A model generated the notes under the pieces. The model was not told the origin of the DNA, ran no database searches, and worked only from the letters and a program-made list of their open reading frames with translations. A stretch of 64,000 nucleotides of DNA, taken from assembly GCF_029227915.1 (NCBI RefSeq), contig NC_079876.1, positions 10,788,001 through 10,852,000 on the forward strand, written 5' to 3'. Position numbers and translations under genes: made by a program. Shown piece after piece: positions 1-11,975 of the stretch. Position 1 is the stretch's first letter, and each line of letters opens with the position of its first letter. This DNA comes from Hydractinia symbiolongicarpus (Eukaryota; Cnidaria; Hydrozoa; Anthoathecata; Hydractiniidae).

Positions 1-1599
1 TCATGAGAAAGTAAGTACTGTCCTGTTGTCGTCAGAACAATTACATATTTTGTTTGACGAATCTAAAAAGAAAATTATTGTTGGACCATTGGGAAGTGGT
101 AAATCGCTTCTTGCTTTATCTCATCTAAAACATCTTTACTATTGTTGTGGAGGAAAATGTATGATATATTATGTTATATGGAGTGACAAAACAATACTGC
201 TGAAAGCTGTCGAAGAATTCGTCTCAAAATTTCAATGCAACAAAAATATCACTTTGAAAGTAATAAATATGATTGAATTGGCAAAAGAGCTCAATCTCTC
301 TAAACTTCCAACAGTATCACAATTATTACTGTTGCTGCTAAGAAAACATGGTGCCATGCCTTTTCATTTTATAAGTGACGAAGTAGATGGTGAGATGTTT
401 GACAATCAAGAAGCTTTATCGTTAAAGCAGATTTTAGAAAGGGAAGAAGCTTTACAAAATTCTCTGATCGTGTTGTTTCTGCAGTCTTTGGAAAAGCACA
501 GGAGATTGGTTAAATCTGGAAAATCAAAAGACCATGATAAATACAAATACGAAGAAACTGGTATGCGTGTGTTTCATCTCAATAAAGGAATGCGAACAAC
601 GAAGAAAATTTTTAACTTTTTAGTAGAATTTGAGAAGCGAATTTCCGGAATTGAATCAGTTATCAAACACCCTGTTAAAGGCAGTGCTTGTATAACATCA
701 ATCAAGAAATCTGCAGCGACAAGTTCTGTCAAAAAATTAACTCGTTTTAGTGTCCAAGAAGTCGAACGAAAACTTGAAGAAAGTAAAGAGAATTTTGAAA
801 AAAAGCCTATGGATATAGAGGAAATTGCAGCTATCTCCAAATACCCAGATGTCTCTGATGATATCAAAACCTTGACCAAAGTGAAATGCAACTCTGCGCA
901 AGAAGTTGGACATAACATTGTAGGTACAAAGCCCATACTGATACATCTTAATTATGAAAATGAAACAGAAGAAAAAAGTATTGTCATGTTAGCTCTCTCG
1001 TTGGAATACTACCTAGATCGTGTTAATATTAAACGTTTGTTTTTTCATAACACTGTGGAACAAATGATCACGTTTCGAAGGGTTCTGGATTTAATTAGAA
1101 AAAAATATTTTGTTTATAACAAACAAACTGAATGGACCATCATCGACCACAACAACGAAGTTACCAATTTTCCAAAAAACAAAGGTTATGATCTAATAAC
1201 TAATCTAGAAGGTAGTAGAGGAACAGAATTTTGTGAAACCGTATGCTGTATTGACGTAAATGACACTATGTTGCGACACAAGACGTTAGAAGGAATGTCC
1301 AGAGTAACTGAACGCCTGATAATTGTTTCCACATGTAACATACAGTCTGCTACTACAAATTCATCAACTGGACATATCATTAAAGATCTGTTACCAGAGT
1401 ACCTGAATGAAGTTTCTGTTGAATGTTGCAGGAATTCGAACGAAAATTACATTGAAACGCAAGTTAATGACCAAAAATCAATAGGTTATGTGAACACAAA
1501 TTCGCGCAGATATAAAGACCTCATGGAACGGATAAAGAAAATCGAATATGAAAAAGATGAGTCGGACAAGCCTGATTTTGCTCAAATCATACGTACAAG
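1..1599 (+). CDS. P-loop NTPase / SF1-helicase-like exon, 5' partial
   Basis: An uninterrupted frame of more than 525 codons is already open at the left edge, so this exon continues upstream; no ATG fits the start. About 20 residues in is a Walker A motif (GPLGSGKS). Near residue 117 is ISDEVDG, a candidate Walker B. Around 394-401 comes EGSRGTEF and about 25 residues later EGMSRVTERLIIV, which resemble motifs V and VI of UvrD/Rep-type superfamily 1 helicases. I infer an SF1-like ATPase fold; helicase activity is not shown. The frame would hit TAG at 1601, but AAG|GTAGAT at 1599/1600 is a usable splice donor leaving phase 2, which matches the fibronectin exon at 1798. The domain is probably a signalling or immune-type NTPase in a large multidomain protein, but that role is inference. 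Confidence 0.72.
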
Positions 1600-1797
1600 G
1601 TAGATATATCACATTTCTTTTTATACCAGAAAATTACCAGTTGCTATAACTATATATGAAAAATCGTAATTCTAGGAACTCTTTTTTTAAAGTTGTTCTA
1701 TGTTTCCATATTGTAAACTATCATCATCAAACTACTTCCATCCTTCACAAAAAATATAAACTTTTATACCTTTATAATTTCCAACCTTATTTACTAG

Positions 1798-2069
1798 CTT
1801 TCAACCACCAACAATTAACGCGAGCTGCATTTTTACAAACGACAATTCATGTACAATTAGTTGGAATGATGAAGGATATGGTTACGTAATTGAAATGGAA
1901 AACGAAAGATCACAATGGCAGAACGTAGAAGGTATGACCACACATGGTAGATGTGTTATCAATAATTTAGTTGTTGGAAAGACATACAAATTTCGTGTTG
2001 CAGCCAGTAATAACTTTGGTGAATCAGAAATTATATTATCCTATCCACATTCCGTTGTTACTTTTCAAG
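1798..2069 (+). CDS. fibronectin type III exon of the same gene
   Basis: The exon is bounded by a TTTACTAG acceptor and a TTCAAG|GTAGGT donor. Its translation shows the fibronectin III signature: PP near the start, a core tryptophan (TISWND), a second tryptophan (WQNV), the tyrosine corner (KTYKFRVAASNNFGES) and a closing beta strand. It accepts phase 2, which is what the NTPase exon 198 bp upstream leaves, and ends in phase 1, which is what the ankyrin exon accepts. This phase chain is the main reason for placing all these exons in one gene. Fibronectin III domains usually mediate protein contacts, often outside the cell, but no signal peptide or membrane segment is visible here, so the location is unknown. 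Confidence 0.75.
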
Positions 2070-3307
2070 GTAGGTTGTTCACACTAAACATTTGTATATC
2101 TTACGGAGCACTTTTCTTGTTCTTGTTAATATTATCAAAATACCATAATAGTCCATTTAAATTGGTTGGTTGATTATAATTTGCAGTTTGTTTTGAGAAA
2201 TCATTTTGTGTCTGTTACTGAATTTTATGTCTAATGAGAGAAACTGAATTTTAATATCCCTAAAGAAATCTTTGTTAATTGAGCTAAAAATGATCACAAA
2301 TTTTGTCTGCTTTGGTGTACGAAGTTTTAAATTTATGGCCTTGGTAACCCATTAGACATTTATCATTTTCGTCTGTATTTCTTCTCTTATATTGAAACTC
2401 GTCTTTTGTTATCTTTTTAAAAAAAGAATTAAATATCCTTATTTCTTTCAACATTAAAAAAGGATTATAGTCAATTATTTTTAACATAAGGATCCGACCT
2501 CGTTCAGCAAGGGACCCGGCATAATATTTCTTAGCACGAGGAATTCGGAATTACGCTGGGTCTCAAACGATTTTTCTGCGGTCAGAATGACCGTCCTTTT
2601 TGATTTGTTAATTCTTTCGGGAAATCCTTTGTTTTGGCCTCACTCACCCAATCAAATATAGTTAATTCTTAAAGCATTTAAAGGACCTGTTAAAGTGCTC
2701 ACATTCCGTATATCCCGCGCACATATTAAAAATCTGGCAAACGCGTTTTGTGCAACTTTGCTCCTTGGTTCAATATTATTTTTTGAAAAGTATATTACAA
2801 AGAAATATTTCAGCAAGACTCATTCTTGATGAAAACATGACCATGGCTGGAGAAGATAAAAATTCTTTAAGTATCTATATGTTCGAGCCTGTAAATTACA
2901 TACATGCCGGAAAAATAGCCATTTTTGTTTTCCACCGCCATGAGCTCGACTTTGGTGTAAGTCACTAAAGCCGAAAACCAACAGCCGTTCCGTAGCCCCT
3001 TTAAGAGGGTTAGTCGTGACCACGCCGACAGTGTGCTGATTGGTTGATTGTAATTCGGGGTTTGCCATGAGGTGAATTAAAATTTTAGGGATTTGTGTTG
3101 ACATTTGTTTGCGTTTCATCCATCATTTCAGAGAAACTGAATTTGATATCCTCAAAAAACGCTTAGTTAACTAGGCTACGTTCCACGAGCCTTTTTTTCG
3201 TTTTTTGGCACATTCAGAGACGACGTGAAGAATTGATAATATACAGTAAAAATGCCCCGGGTACGAGGTTGGACAGTAAAAGATATAATATTTTAAAAAA
3301 TTTAAAT

Positions 3308-3696
3308 GATCGCGTGTCAGAGAAACATCTTTGAAATATTCGTGCAGACGAAATCGAATATATTGAGTACAGTCGTTCTATTTTTATCACTATATCATAC
3401 TCAACCAAAACGAATATGTTTCATTCAGCAAATAATGTTGATAGGTCGTGTGAGGTGAGAGAAAATTTAATTTTGATAAAAGCAGCAGCTAATTTTTATT
3501 ATACATTATTATTTTCATGAGAAACCCGTTTACAAGTAACGGAGTATTTACTAAGAGCTGTGTACCTAAGTCTCGTGTTCTTTAAAAAATGTTCTTATAA
3601 ATAACCGATCGCGTGTCAGAGAAACATCTTTGAAATATTCGTGCAGACGAAATCGAATATGTTGAGTACAGCCGTTCTATTTTTATCACTATATCA
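3308..3696. repeat. direct repeat pair, ~90 bp each, in an intron
   Basis: Bases 3308-3397 and 3607-3696 are nearly identical, both beginning GATCGCGTGTCAGAGAAAC and ending TTTTTATCACTATATCAT, and are separated by about 210 bp. The sequence after each copy (a GTTTCATTCA stretch, then a GTGAATAAGGTGAG-like stretch) is also loosely related, so the duplicated unit may be longer. No coding content was seen. Confidence 0.8.
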
Positions 3697-4102
3697 TGTT
3701 TCATTCAAAAACGAGTTCTGATAACAACAGGACGTGAATAAGGTGAGAATTGTTTTTCTCTAATCGTGATGAATTTAATCTCAAAAGTGAATAAATACTT
3801 TTTGATAATGCTAGCTTAATTCACGAGCTCAAGAAACCTAAGAAAGATTATGTGATTTCTATAAATACAGATTTTTGAATGTTTTTGAATGGTAAATGCT
3901 AAAGCATTTTCCACGCTGAGTGAACATATCATTCGTATTATTTGTTATTATCTAGTAAATTCTTTTTCTCTCTCGACATAAAAGCCTTCACCTGAAATTT
4001 AGATTATCTTCTCTTAAACCCGAATTACATTCAACGAAAACTGATCGAGCAGGCGGGAAAAGAATGTTTCTAAATTTAGCAAATATCGACCGATAGTCAG
4101 CG

Positions 4103-4160
4103 GACAAATACTTCAGCCGACAAGTTGAAAATGGTCAAGTTGTCCGCTAAGGTATTTGTC
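4103..4160. repeat. short inverted repeat (hairpin)
   Basis: The arms 4103-4128 and 4135-4160 match in 22 of 26 positions as reverse complements around a 6-base loop. This could be the remnant of a small foldback element or a chance hairpin. Confidence 0.55.
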
Positions 4161-4710
4161 TACCGAGATGAATCGATCAATTAAAATACCCCTTTTTGTT
4201 TTTGTTTGGCGGGTTTTTCCCTCCCCGCCAGCTCAGTTTCCGCTGAATGGAAATCTGGCTTTACTAAACTTCTCATGAAACGTTTTTGTGATACAGAATG
4301 TATTTGTTAATCAAACATGCGGATGTCATCATGATTTAGAGAATTAATTTTGTCTCTAATCTGGTTTCTAATTTGTCTCTATTTGAAAGTTATCCCATAC
4401 ATCGTGACGTCATGAAATAAGTGTTAAATTTTAATTTTTGTACAATCGTTTTATATTTGTTTTCGATATTTATTTAAGAAAACGTACAACTATTACTAAA
4501 AATTCGTTTGTTTTTATATTTTATATTTATTTTAATGTTATGATAATTATTTGCGAATGTTTGATATATTAATATTCTCGTTCTACTATTTTTATTTTTT
4601 ATTCATTTTAAAATTGATGTCATAATTTTTTGCGTTAACATATTTCACCAATTTATAAATTTCGCATCTTTTCATTCATTCGTTTATTTTTTATTTTATT
4701 TTATTTTTAG

Positions 4711-5189
4711 ATATCGTGGAAATTATTGAATCTAACGATATCGAGAAACTGAAAAATTTACTATCCATTCATCCAAACATCGTTCACATGAGAGGTGAAA
4801 ATGATTACACACCATTGTTGTGGACAGTATGTTACACCAACAATACATCAATGGTGGAAATACTCATCTCATATGGGAGTGATGTTTGGGCGGAAGATGG
4901 ATGGCAACGAAACAGTTATCATTTCGCTGCATTTCATGATCGTCACTCAATATTAGATATGTTATGTCAACATGATGTAACAAACATCAACCGTGTAGAT
5001 GTTGACAACCGCACACCATTACATTTTGCTGCAATTGATGGTCACATCTCATGTGTTGATGTTTTGTTGCGTCATGAAAATATTGATGTGACGATCAAAG
5101 ATGAATATGGAGACACAGCTTATGATTGGGCTGGAGAATTGGATGAACAAGAGCGGGAAATAATAAGACGAAAAATAAAAGAATACGAA
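4711..5189 (+). CDS. ankyrin-repeat exon of the same gene
   Basis: A T-rich tract ending TTTTTAG precedes an open frame of about 159 codons that stops at a strong donor, GAA|GTAAGT. The translation contains about four ankyrin repeats; the clearest is NRTPLHFAAIDGHISCVDVLL, followed by a DEYGDTAYDWA cap-like repeat and a charged helix. The first repeats are diverged (YTPLLWTVCYTNN). The exon accepts phase 1, as left by the fibronectin exon, and ends in phase 0. Ankyrin repeats bind partner proteins, so this is likely the partner-recognition end of the NTPase protein. A frame reading beyond the donor would end after only two more codons, which supports splicing there. Confidence 0.8.
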
Positions 5190-5582
5190 GTAAGTTATTA
5201 AGTTGATTTAACAAATTAGAAAGAAGAATAAATTTGTATTTTATTTTAAGTTGGTCATCGTTTCTAAGGAATAAAAATGATTTAAATATTTAACTGATAA
5301 AAGAAATATACATATTATATAATAAAATAGGAAGGAATGATGATATTTTATAAAAGTTAAAAAATTAATAATAGTTTTGAGTTATGTAGATAAAATAGAT
5401 GGGGGAATAAATAAAACTTTAAGAAAAAATATGTAGTTATGAAAATAATTTGAATACTGAGTAAATAAATATAAATATATAAAACTTCGTACCCAGACCA
5501 TTTTACACACTTCTATCGACCAGACGAACTGAGAATATAGAAATGCGAGCTTTATTTCATTTTTTTCAATATTTTTTTTCAG

Positions 5583-5810
5583 GATGGAAAAAGAAAATAA
5601 ACATCTTAAGAAATTGTTTAATTTGTAAAGAAACAATCGCTCCACAAGGTGAGATATTTGTGTAGTGTAAATTTCGAGAATGAAAACAACATTCGCCAAT
5701 CTAATTGAGGTTTAAGTATCTTTCACATTTTTTTATGATATATAACAAACCTTTATTTTTTAGATGTCGAAGAAAAATTGCGGCTGGAGTTATTTAATAT
5801 ATTATTGTAG
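5583..5810 (+). CDS. C-terminal exons with CxxC motif (5583-5648, 5764-5810)
   Basis: Two short exons follow the ankyrin exon. The first lies between a poly-T/CAG acceptor and a CAAG|GTGAG donor; in one frame it reads NCLICKETIAPQ, like the opening of a RING-type zinc finger. The second starts after TTTTTTAG, joins it in phase 1 and reads DVEEKLRLELFNILL then TAG. The problem is the junction with the ankyrin exon: that exon ends in phase 0, which would read DGKRK and stop before the CxxC. A one-base change in the A-rich run near 5590, a sequencing error or an unseen donor would explain this. Only half a zinc-binding motif is present. Confidence 0.5.
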
Positions 5811-5960
5811 ATTATTATTATTATATATTTATTCTATATATAAATTATTGTAAATATAAATCCATGTTATTTTTCGAAATTTATTATTTCTTCTTATTAA
5901 ATATTTTTATTATTATTAGAAGAAATTTTATAAGAACAATGAAGCAGGAAGTGGCTAAGA

Positions 5961-5966
5961 AATAAA
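5961..5966 (+). terminator. candidate polyadenylation signal AATAAA
   Basis: AATAAA occurs about 150 bases after the stop codon of the ankyrin gene. Such hexamers are common in AT-rich DNA, so this is only a plausible 3' end. Confidence 0.35.
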
Positions 5967-7900
5967 AAAAAGTTCTTTTTTCACAACAAAACGTGAAGAA
6001 AAACTTCTTTCAATGCGGAAAACAATTTGATCGATTTATTTTCATAGGGAAAGATACATGTTTAAAATTTTAAAGTCACGTGGTTTGACTGCATACAAAT
6101 TGTCCCGTGTCCAACACTTCGAGAAAAAATTAATCATTTAATTTAGAAGTAGAGCAGTATAATTTTATATTATAGTATGAGAGATAAAATAAATTAATAA
6201 TTATAAAACTGAAATATTTTTACGAGTTTTATCAACCTCGTCCCCGGGACATCGTTAAAAAACCAATGCACTATTTTTATATAAGAACCCACCTTATAAA
6301 ATCAATAAAGCTTAGATTGTGTAAATGGAAAACAATAAGAACAAGGAGTGTATTACGTCACTTTCATAGTGTGGTTTCGCTGCGTTAGATATGTATCGTT
6401 TAAAATTTTCAAAAAAATTACTAAAGGCAGAGTTACACTTGCGCGATATTAATAAAAATTTCGATTTTTCAAAAATCGTTTTGTGTATCATAGTTAAAAA
6501 TAAAATATTCTTCTTGATGAAAACAAAAAATCATTTCTTATTAGTATAACTTTTAATTTATTCCAAAATACTCAAATTAAACACTCAAAAATATTTTAAA
6601 TACATACGACAATAAATTACACGAGCAAGATTATTTTGGTTATAAAAGTGTAACTTTTTAAAAGATTCCTTTCGTTAACTTTTCTAATGAATAAAGTTCC
6701 TAAAATTGTTGTTTTTATTCTTGTTTGGAATTATGTTGGCAGTGCCAAAGTTTTTAACTGAAATAACATAAACACAATTCTATCACACTTGTTAATAATT
6801 GGCAGTGGGAAATAAAATTTATTTCAATGTTACGTTGTTTGATTACATCCTTTATCACAATAATTCGATAAAATGCGGCCTCGGATTTTGTTGAAGAAAA
6901 AAACAATAATAATGTAATGCTGTTTAAACTGTCTCATACCAAGAAAGGATTGCTTTTGATAGCGTTTCATATCTTCGGATTGTTCGTGAACACAATGCAG
7001 GTCCGTTAACAACAAATAATTTTTTTTCATAAAAACAAATTGTTTTTTGAATAGGGCTCAGTAAATCCAAAAAGACAAAGAAACTAGTTTTTAAAATAGA
7101 AAAGAAAAATTGAAAATAAATACCTTTTTCTTGTCTTTTTGTTTTTTTTTGTTTTGTTTTAAGACAAAGGGTTAAAAAATAATTTTGCATTAAAGCGTTA
7201 GAATTTTCGCACCTAATAATTTTCTCGCTTATTATTTTTTGTGCAATTTTTTTCTGCTCAAATAGTTTTAGTATTAGTAGTATTCATTAATATTTACACA
7301 AGTTTAAATTTATTTAAGTATTATGTGACCTAATATTTTTTAACTATAAGTATAGAATTTTATTTTTTATATATCACCTGAAGATGTTATTGTGTCAAGC
7401 TTTGTGAAATAAATGAATTTTTATTGTATGTATAGATTTACTTATTCTATTAACATTCGGCTGCAATGATTAAAACCGCAAATTTCACCTTGTAGTGCAC
7501 TGGTTCTCTTAATTTCAATAATACAATCTGTATCATTGTTTAAATCATATTGGTGTAGAATCACTTTGTGCAGGTGAATTTTTATCCATAGCACTTTCGT
7601 TTTTCCAACTTTTACAGATAATATGATTTACACCGACCATAATAACTGGTGAGGACAACGACTCTTCTTATTTTTTTTAAATACATGACCTTAAACAGCC
7701 ATCCTCATTACATTGACATTATATTGAGAACTCTAGAAAGACTAAAGTTTCTTTTGTTACATCTTTTCTTCAGTTTTATTTTTCAGAAAATTAAAAATTA
7801 CCGCTGTCTTTAATTTGTACAAAATTAGGAAAAATGTATAAGCCACCAGCATTATTTAAGCACCCCCTTCGATTAAGCACCCACGCAAAAAATCCAAAAT
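5967..7900. other. gene-free AT-rich stretch
   Basis: No coding frame with a recognisable domain, no RNA gene and no clear terminal repeats were seen. A piece near 7850-7890 (AGCACCC...AAGCACCC) looks like part of a dispersed repeat but could not be delimited. Confidence 0.4.
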
Positions 7901-8262
7901 ATCATAACGGTATATAACTTTACTGCAACCTTAACCGAAATAAAACACAGTTTTCAACCTGTTGTTACCTCGTCGTAACAAAAAAAATAGTCATATAATT
8001 TTGCGGAATAAGTTTTAGCAAACTAATCATGACACTTAGTACATGGTGTCACACATGCGTTATAGCCATAATAGCGTTTTCCAAAAAAAACTTATCGGAA
8101 CTTCAATTTAAATTAAAATCACACAAAACAGCTTGTTGTAAACACCAGGTTGAACGTGTAATGTAGGTAGAAAAACTTTATCACAATGGCCTAAATACTG
8201 GAAACAGGCCGTCATTAACACCAGACTGAGCACTTGACAGGTACACAAATCGGGTTGTTATG

Positions 8263-8816
<554 letters not shown>

Positions 8817-9830
8817 TTTATGATAATTAAAAACTTTAAAAAAAATGTACATATATAAACACAAGAAGTGTACATAAGAAAATATATTCTGAAGAATGCT
8901 GTACGCCGAAACGTCAAAAATAGTTATTTTTAATTGACTAACATTATAATAAATTATAATTATACTAAAATGCCATAGGATGAAAGAGAACTACTCGTTG
9001 ACTACCCAATATACTGAAACAGCCCGTTGTTAACACCAGGCTGAGCGCTTAACATGTGAATAGTGTCATACATGAGCATAGGGGCAATACCATTTTCCAA
9101 AAATCCTTATCGCTTTGGTTTTAAAAGAAATAAGTGAACAGTCTGCCGTTAACTCGGTTCAGGTTAGGAAATTAATTACTCAGCAAAATTTATCGTGACA
9201 CTGGAACTGAGCGCTAAGTACATGTAAACCATGTCGCACATGAGTAAAGTCGTAACACCATCTTTCAAAAAACTTTATCGCAACTTCGGTTAAAAAAAAT
9301 TCAGGAAACTGCTTGTCATTACATTTTCAGTTAAAAAAAATACTCAGCAATTTTATTTCGCAGCATAAGTTTTTAAAACATTATAAAAGTGGTAGCTGCC
9401 TAACTGCATTTATTTAGTATAAGAATTGTGTTACAGTCAAAAACTGCATTTCAAAAATTCAACATTTGAAAACACACAGAAATTAAAAAATGCAAGGATA
9501 GGATAGGATACAAAGTAATCAGAAGATAAAAGGATTGAAGGGAGACCTACAAACTTCACACCATCACTTCCAACCAAAAAATGGCCCCCGTTAGCGTAGT
9601 ATGTTTCCTCCGTTGGTATGCTGAGATCGCGAAGAACCTGGATTGGTTATTAGAGAAAATGGTGCCTCGTGATTGGTCTATTACGCCTGAGCGGTCAAAA
9701 CAACACCAGTAAAACACAGGGTCTGGTGGGATTCAAAATAAAGCTGCAGGGCTGCGGGGAGTTTCCGCGGTTCTCAGACGACAACTACTATTAAAGAGAT
9801 TGTCTAAAAACCCTTTTAAAAAATTCAAAA

Positions 9831-9951
9831 GTTTTCATCTTAGATGATTTTAACTGCAATTTTAATAAATCAGATAACTTGACCAGAATTCTAAATGATT
9901 TTCTCTTCTCATGTTACCTAAAGACGTTTATTAATAAGGATACCTGCTTTG
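9831..9951 (+). pseudogene. LINE AP-endonuclease fragment
   Basis: An open run reads FILDDFNCNFN followed by a helix-like stretch (LTRILNDFLFSCYLKTFI). LGDFN is the hallmark of the apurinic endonuclease domain of LINE ORF2; here the G is replaced by D. Stops follow within 130 bp. It could belong to the same element as the reverse-transcriptase remnant near 13.6-14.2 kb, with later insertions between them, but this is not proven. Confidence 0.5.
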
Positions 9952-10203
9952 ATTGATTACTTTGTTTCTAATAGCGGTAACAGTTTCTAACAAATTTTAA
10001 ATGAAGACTATACGGCACAGTTTGTAATATCTGTGATAAAGTTGTTACTAATATAATAGACCTATTTCAATATCCATTTCCATTCCGCAAAATACACAGC
10101 CGGGATAGACACACTGACATGAAAACGGGGGTTAGTTTAGAGACATTATTAATTTGTCAGCAAAGTGATGCACATCTAGTTTGTTTACCTTTATTATTTC
10201 TCC

Positions 10204-10537
10204 AATACACATTTACGATAATTCGGGAAAACTAACACTCCATCGCAGCTTATTTTGCGATCGGAGGAGGTAAACATCACACTTTTATGAGAGTTTATTA
10301 GGGAGAAAACACTTTTTTTCGTGATAACTTTTCTTGCCGCGTTTTGTTTTAAATGGAAAGTACAGATAAGTTGCATCTTATTATTATCAACGGAAGTTAG
10401 GAAACTGGAGAAAACAAAATTTTGCCTCTAACAAACTCTCATAAAAACACGATTTTTACCTCCTTTTTTCCGGTATTGTAAAACGATGGAGAGCCGTAGG
10501 AACTCATGTACAATTGAATTATCGTAAAAGTGTATTA
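10204..10537. mobile_element. foldback/MITE-like hairpin element
   Basis: The outer 20 bases (10204-10223 and 10517-10536) are inverted repeats with one mismatch. The similarity continues inward in patches, including inverted GGAGGTAAA and TTTTATGAGAGTTT blocks around 10265-10300 and 10425-10475. It is non-coding. I infer a non-autonomous DNA transposon; no target duplication was confirmed. Confidence 0.55.
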
Positions 10538-11260
10538 ACTTGTCAAATGGGCAAATTATGAACTTTTGCTAAGAAAATAGAGCATGGGACTTATTTTATA
10601 CCATCATATACATTATTGAAATTGCTGGTTTATATTTCTTTCTAGTGTTTAGCTGGCTAGATATGGTTGAAATTGGTTTGGATTATATATTTAGCTACAC
10701 TAGCACATAGAACTGATTACTACTAGCTAGCTAGTTGGAGCTTTAACCAATGTTGTTGACATATATATACACTTTATTCTTTGTTATTGGATATCTTTCA
10801 TTTTTTAAAACATCTGTAAATAACATTAAGACTTGGCTACCCTCCTAAGCATGTTGGGTTGGTGGTATTAGACTGAATATTGGTCTTTATCATGTTATAT
10901 ATTTAACAAAATGTAATAAGAGCAATGCAATCACTCAAGGTAATACTCATAAGTATCCTTGAGCCTTGATTATTTAAAAATTATGCCCTGTAAGAATGTT
11001 ACCGTTGCAGCTAGCTAATTGTTGTTGTTTTTTTAAATTCCCAAAATGTTCGGTCAATAAGTAGTATTTCTATAAGTATTGCCAGATTGTTATTCCACAT
11101 AAGGTATAACTATGGGTATTGTAATTTATTTGTGCGTAAAAGCAAAGAATAACAATTTATGTAAAAATAATTTTTTTTAAAGGGTGCTCTTATTAGGCAA
11201 ATTTGATAGAATTAACATAAAAACTTTTCTGTATTATACTTGTTAAGTTTCCAAATTTAA
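10538..11260. other. gene-free AT-rich stretch
   Basis: Nothing recognised: scattered GCTAGCTAG-rich palindromic short words, no open frame of note and no terminal repeats. Confidence 0.4.
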
Positions 11261-11971
11261 CCCTACCCCTTGATGCTTTTTTTTTAAATAACTCCTTATT
11301 GCTATGTTATATGGCTATGAAACATATTGAGTTTTAATATTTATCCATAAGAAACCTGAATTTTTAGGTCCCATACCTTTCAGAGGCTTTGATATTGGCC
11401 ATTACTCGAAACTACCCCTAAAAATCTCTATGAAATCCTTATAATGGGTAAAATATAATAACTCTTGTTAAGATTATGTTTAGAACTTGAAAGTTGCTAC
11501 ACAACTTTGTTTTCTTAGGAAGAATCATTTTGCATAATTTGTACACTTCATTAATCCGATTCTCCGACTTTGTCGGATTTTACCCAAAAATCGGAAAAAA
11601 ACGGATTTTATCGGGCAATTTTGGGCAATTTTTTATGCGATCCACGTAAAAAACGAAAAATATGTTATATAACTTTTATTTAGCTTTCAGAAACTTCAAA
11701 CAGAATGCAAAAATTCTATCTGGAACAAAAGTAATTGAAATTTTAGGCAGATAGTGTTATTTTAAACAAATTTCCAGCTTCTGATAACGTCACAGAAAAT
11801 GTGCTGACGCAAGCATAAACTTATTGCTGCTATTTTGTTCCTTTTATGACGTACTATAATTGTGCCAAGTTTGATTCAATTTGAACAACCCTATGAAAAG
11901 TTATTGAGGGGGGGGGGGGGGGGTGGGCGGATTCCGCATAGCTTGTTCGAAAAACCCCGGACCGAATAGGG
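11261..11971 (+). mobile_element. TTAA-flanked piggyBac-like MITE, copy A
   Basis: TTAA lies immediately outside both ends (11257-11260 and 11972-11975). The left end starts CCCTA and the right end finishes CCCCGGACCGAATAGGG. Compared with the copy inside the Polinton, the left subterminal GC-rich hairpin is deleted, while the interior (GGTCCCATACCTTTCAGAGGC and following) aligns throughout. A TTAA target with CCC-starting inverted repeats is the signature of the piggyBac superfamily. It has no transposase frame, so it is non-autonomous. Confidence 0.85.
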
Positions 11972-11975
11972 TTAA

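Larger units (their letters stand above)
2070..4710 (+). other. intron between fibronectin and ankyrin exons
   Basis: About 2.6 kb with GT...AG ends and a long T-rich tract before the acceptor. I see no further exon, although a small symmetric exon could be missed. It contains a direct repeat (3308-3397 and 3607-3696) and a short inverted repeat (4103-4160), listed separately. Confidence 0.5.

Noticed and set aside
1-1599. A bacterial-type UvrD helicase gene
   Set aside because: Only motif I and loose motifs V/VI are visible, the exon is spliced to fibronectin and ankyrin exons, and the frame continues beyond the window, so a host multidomain NTPase is the better reading.
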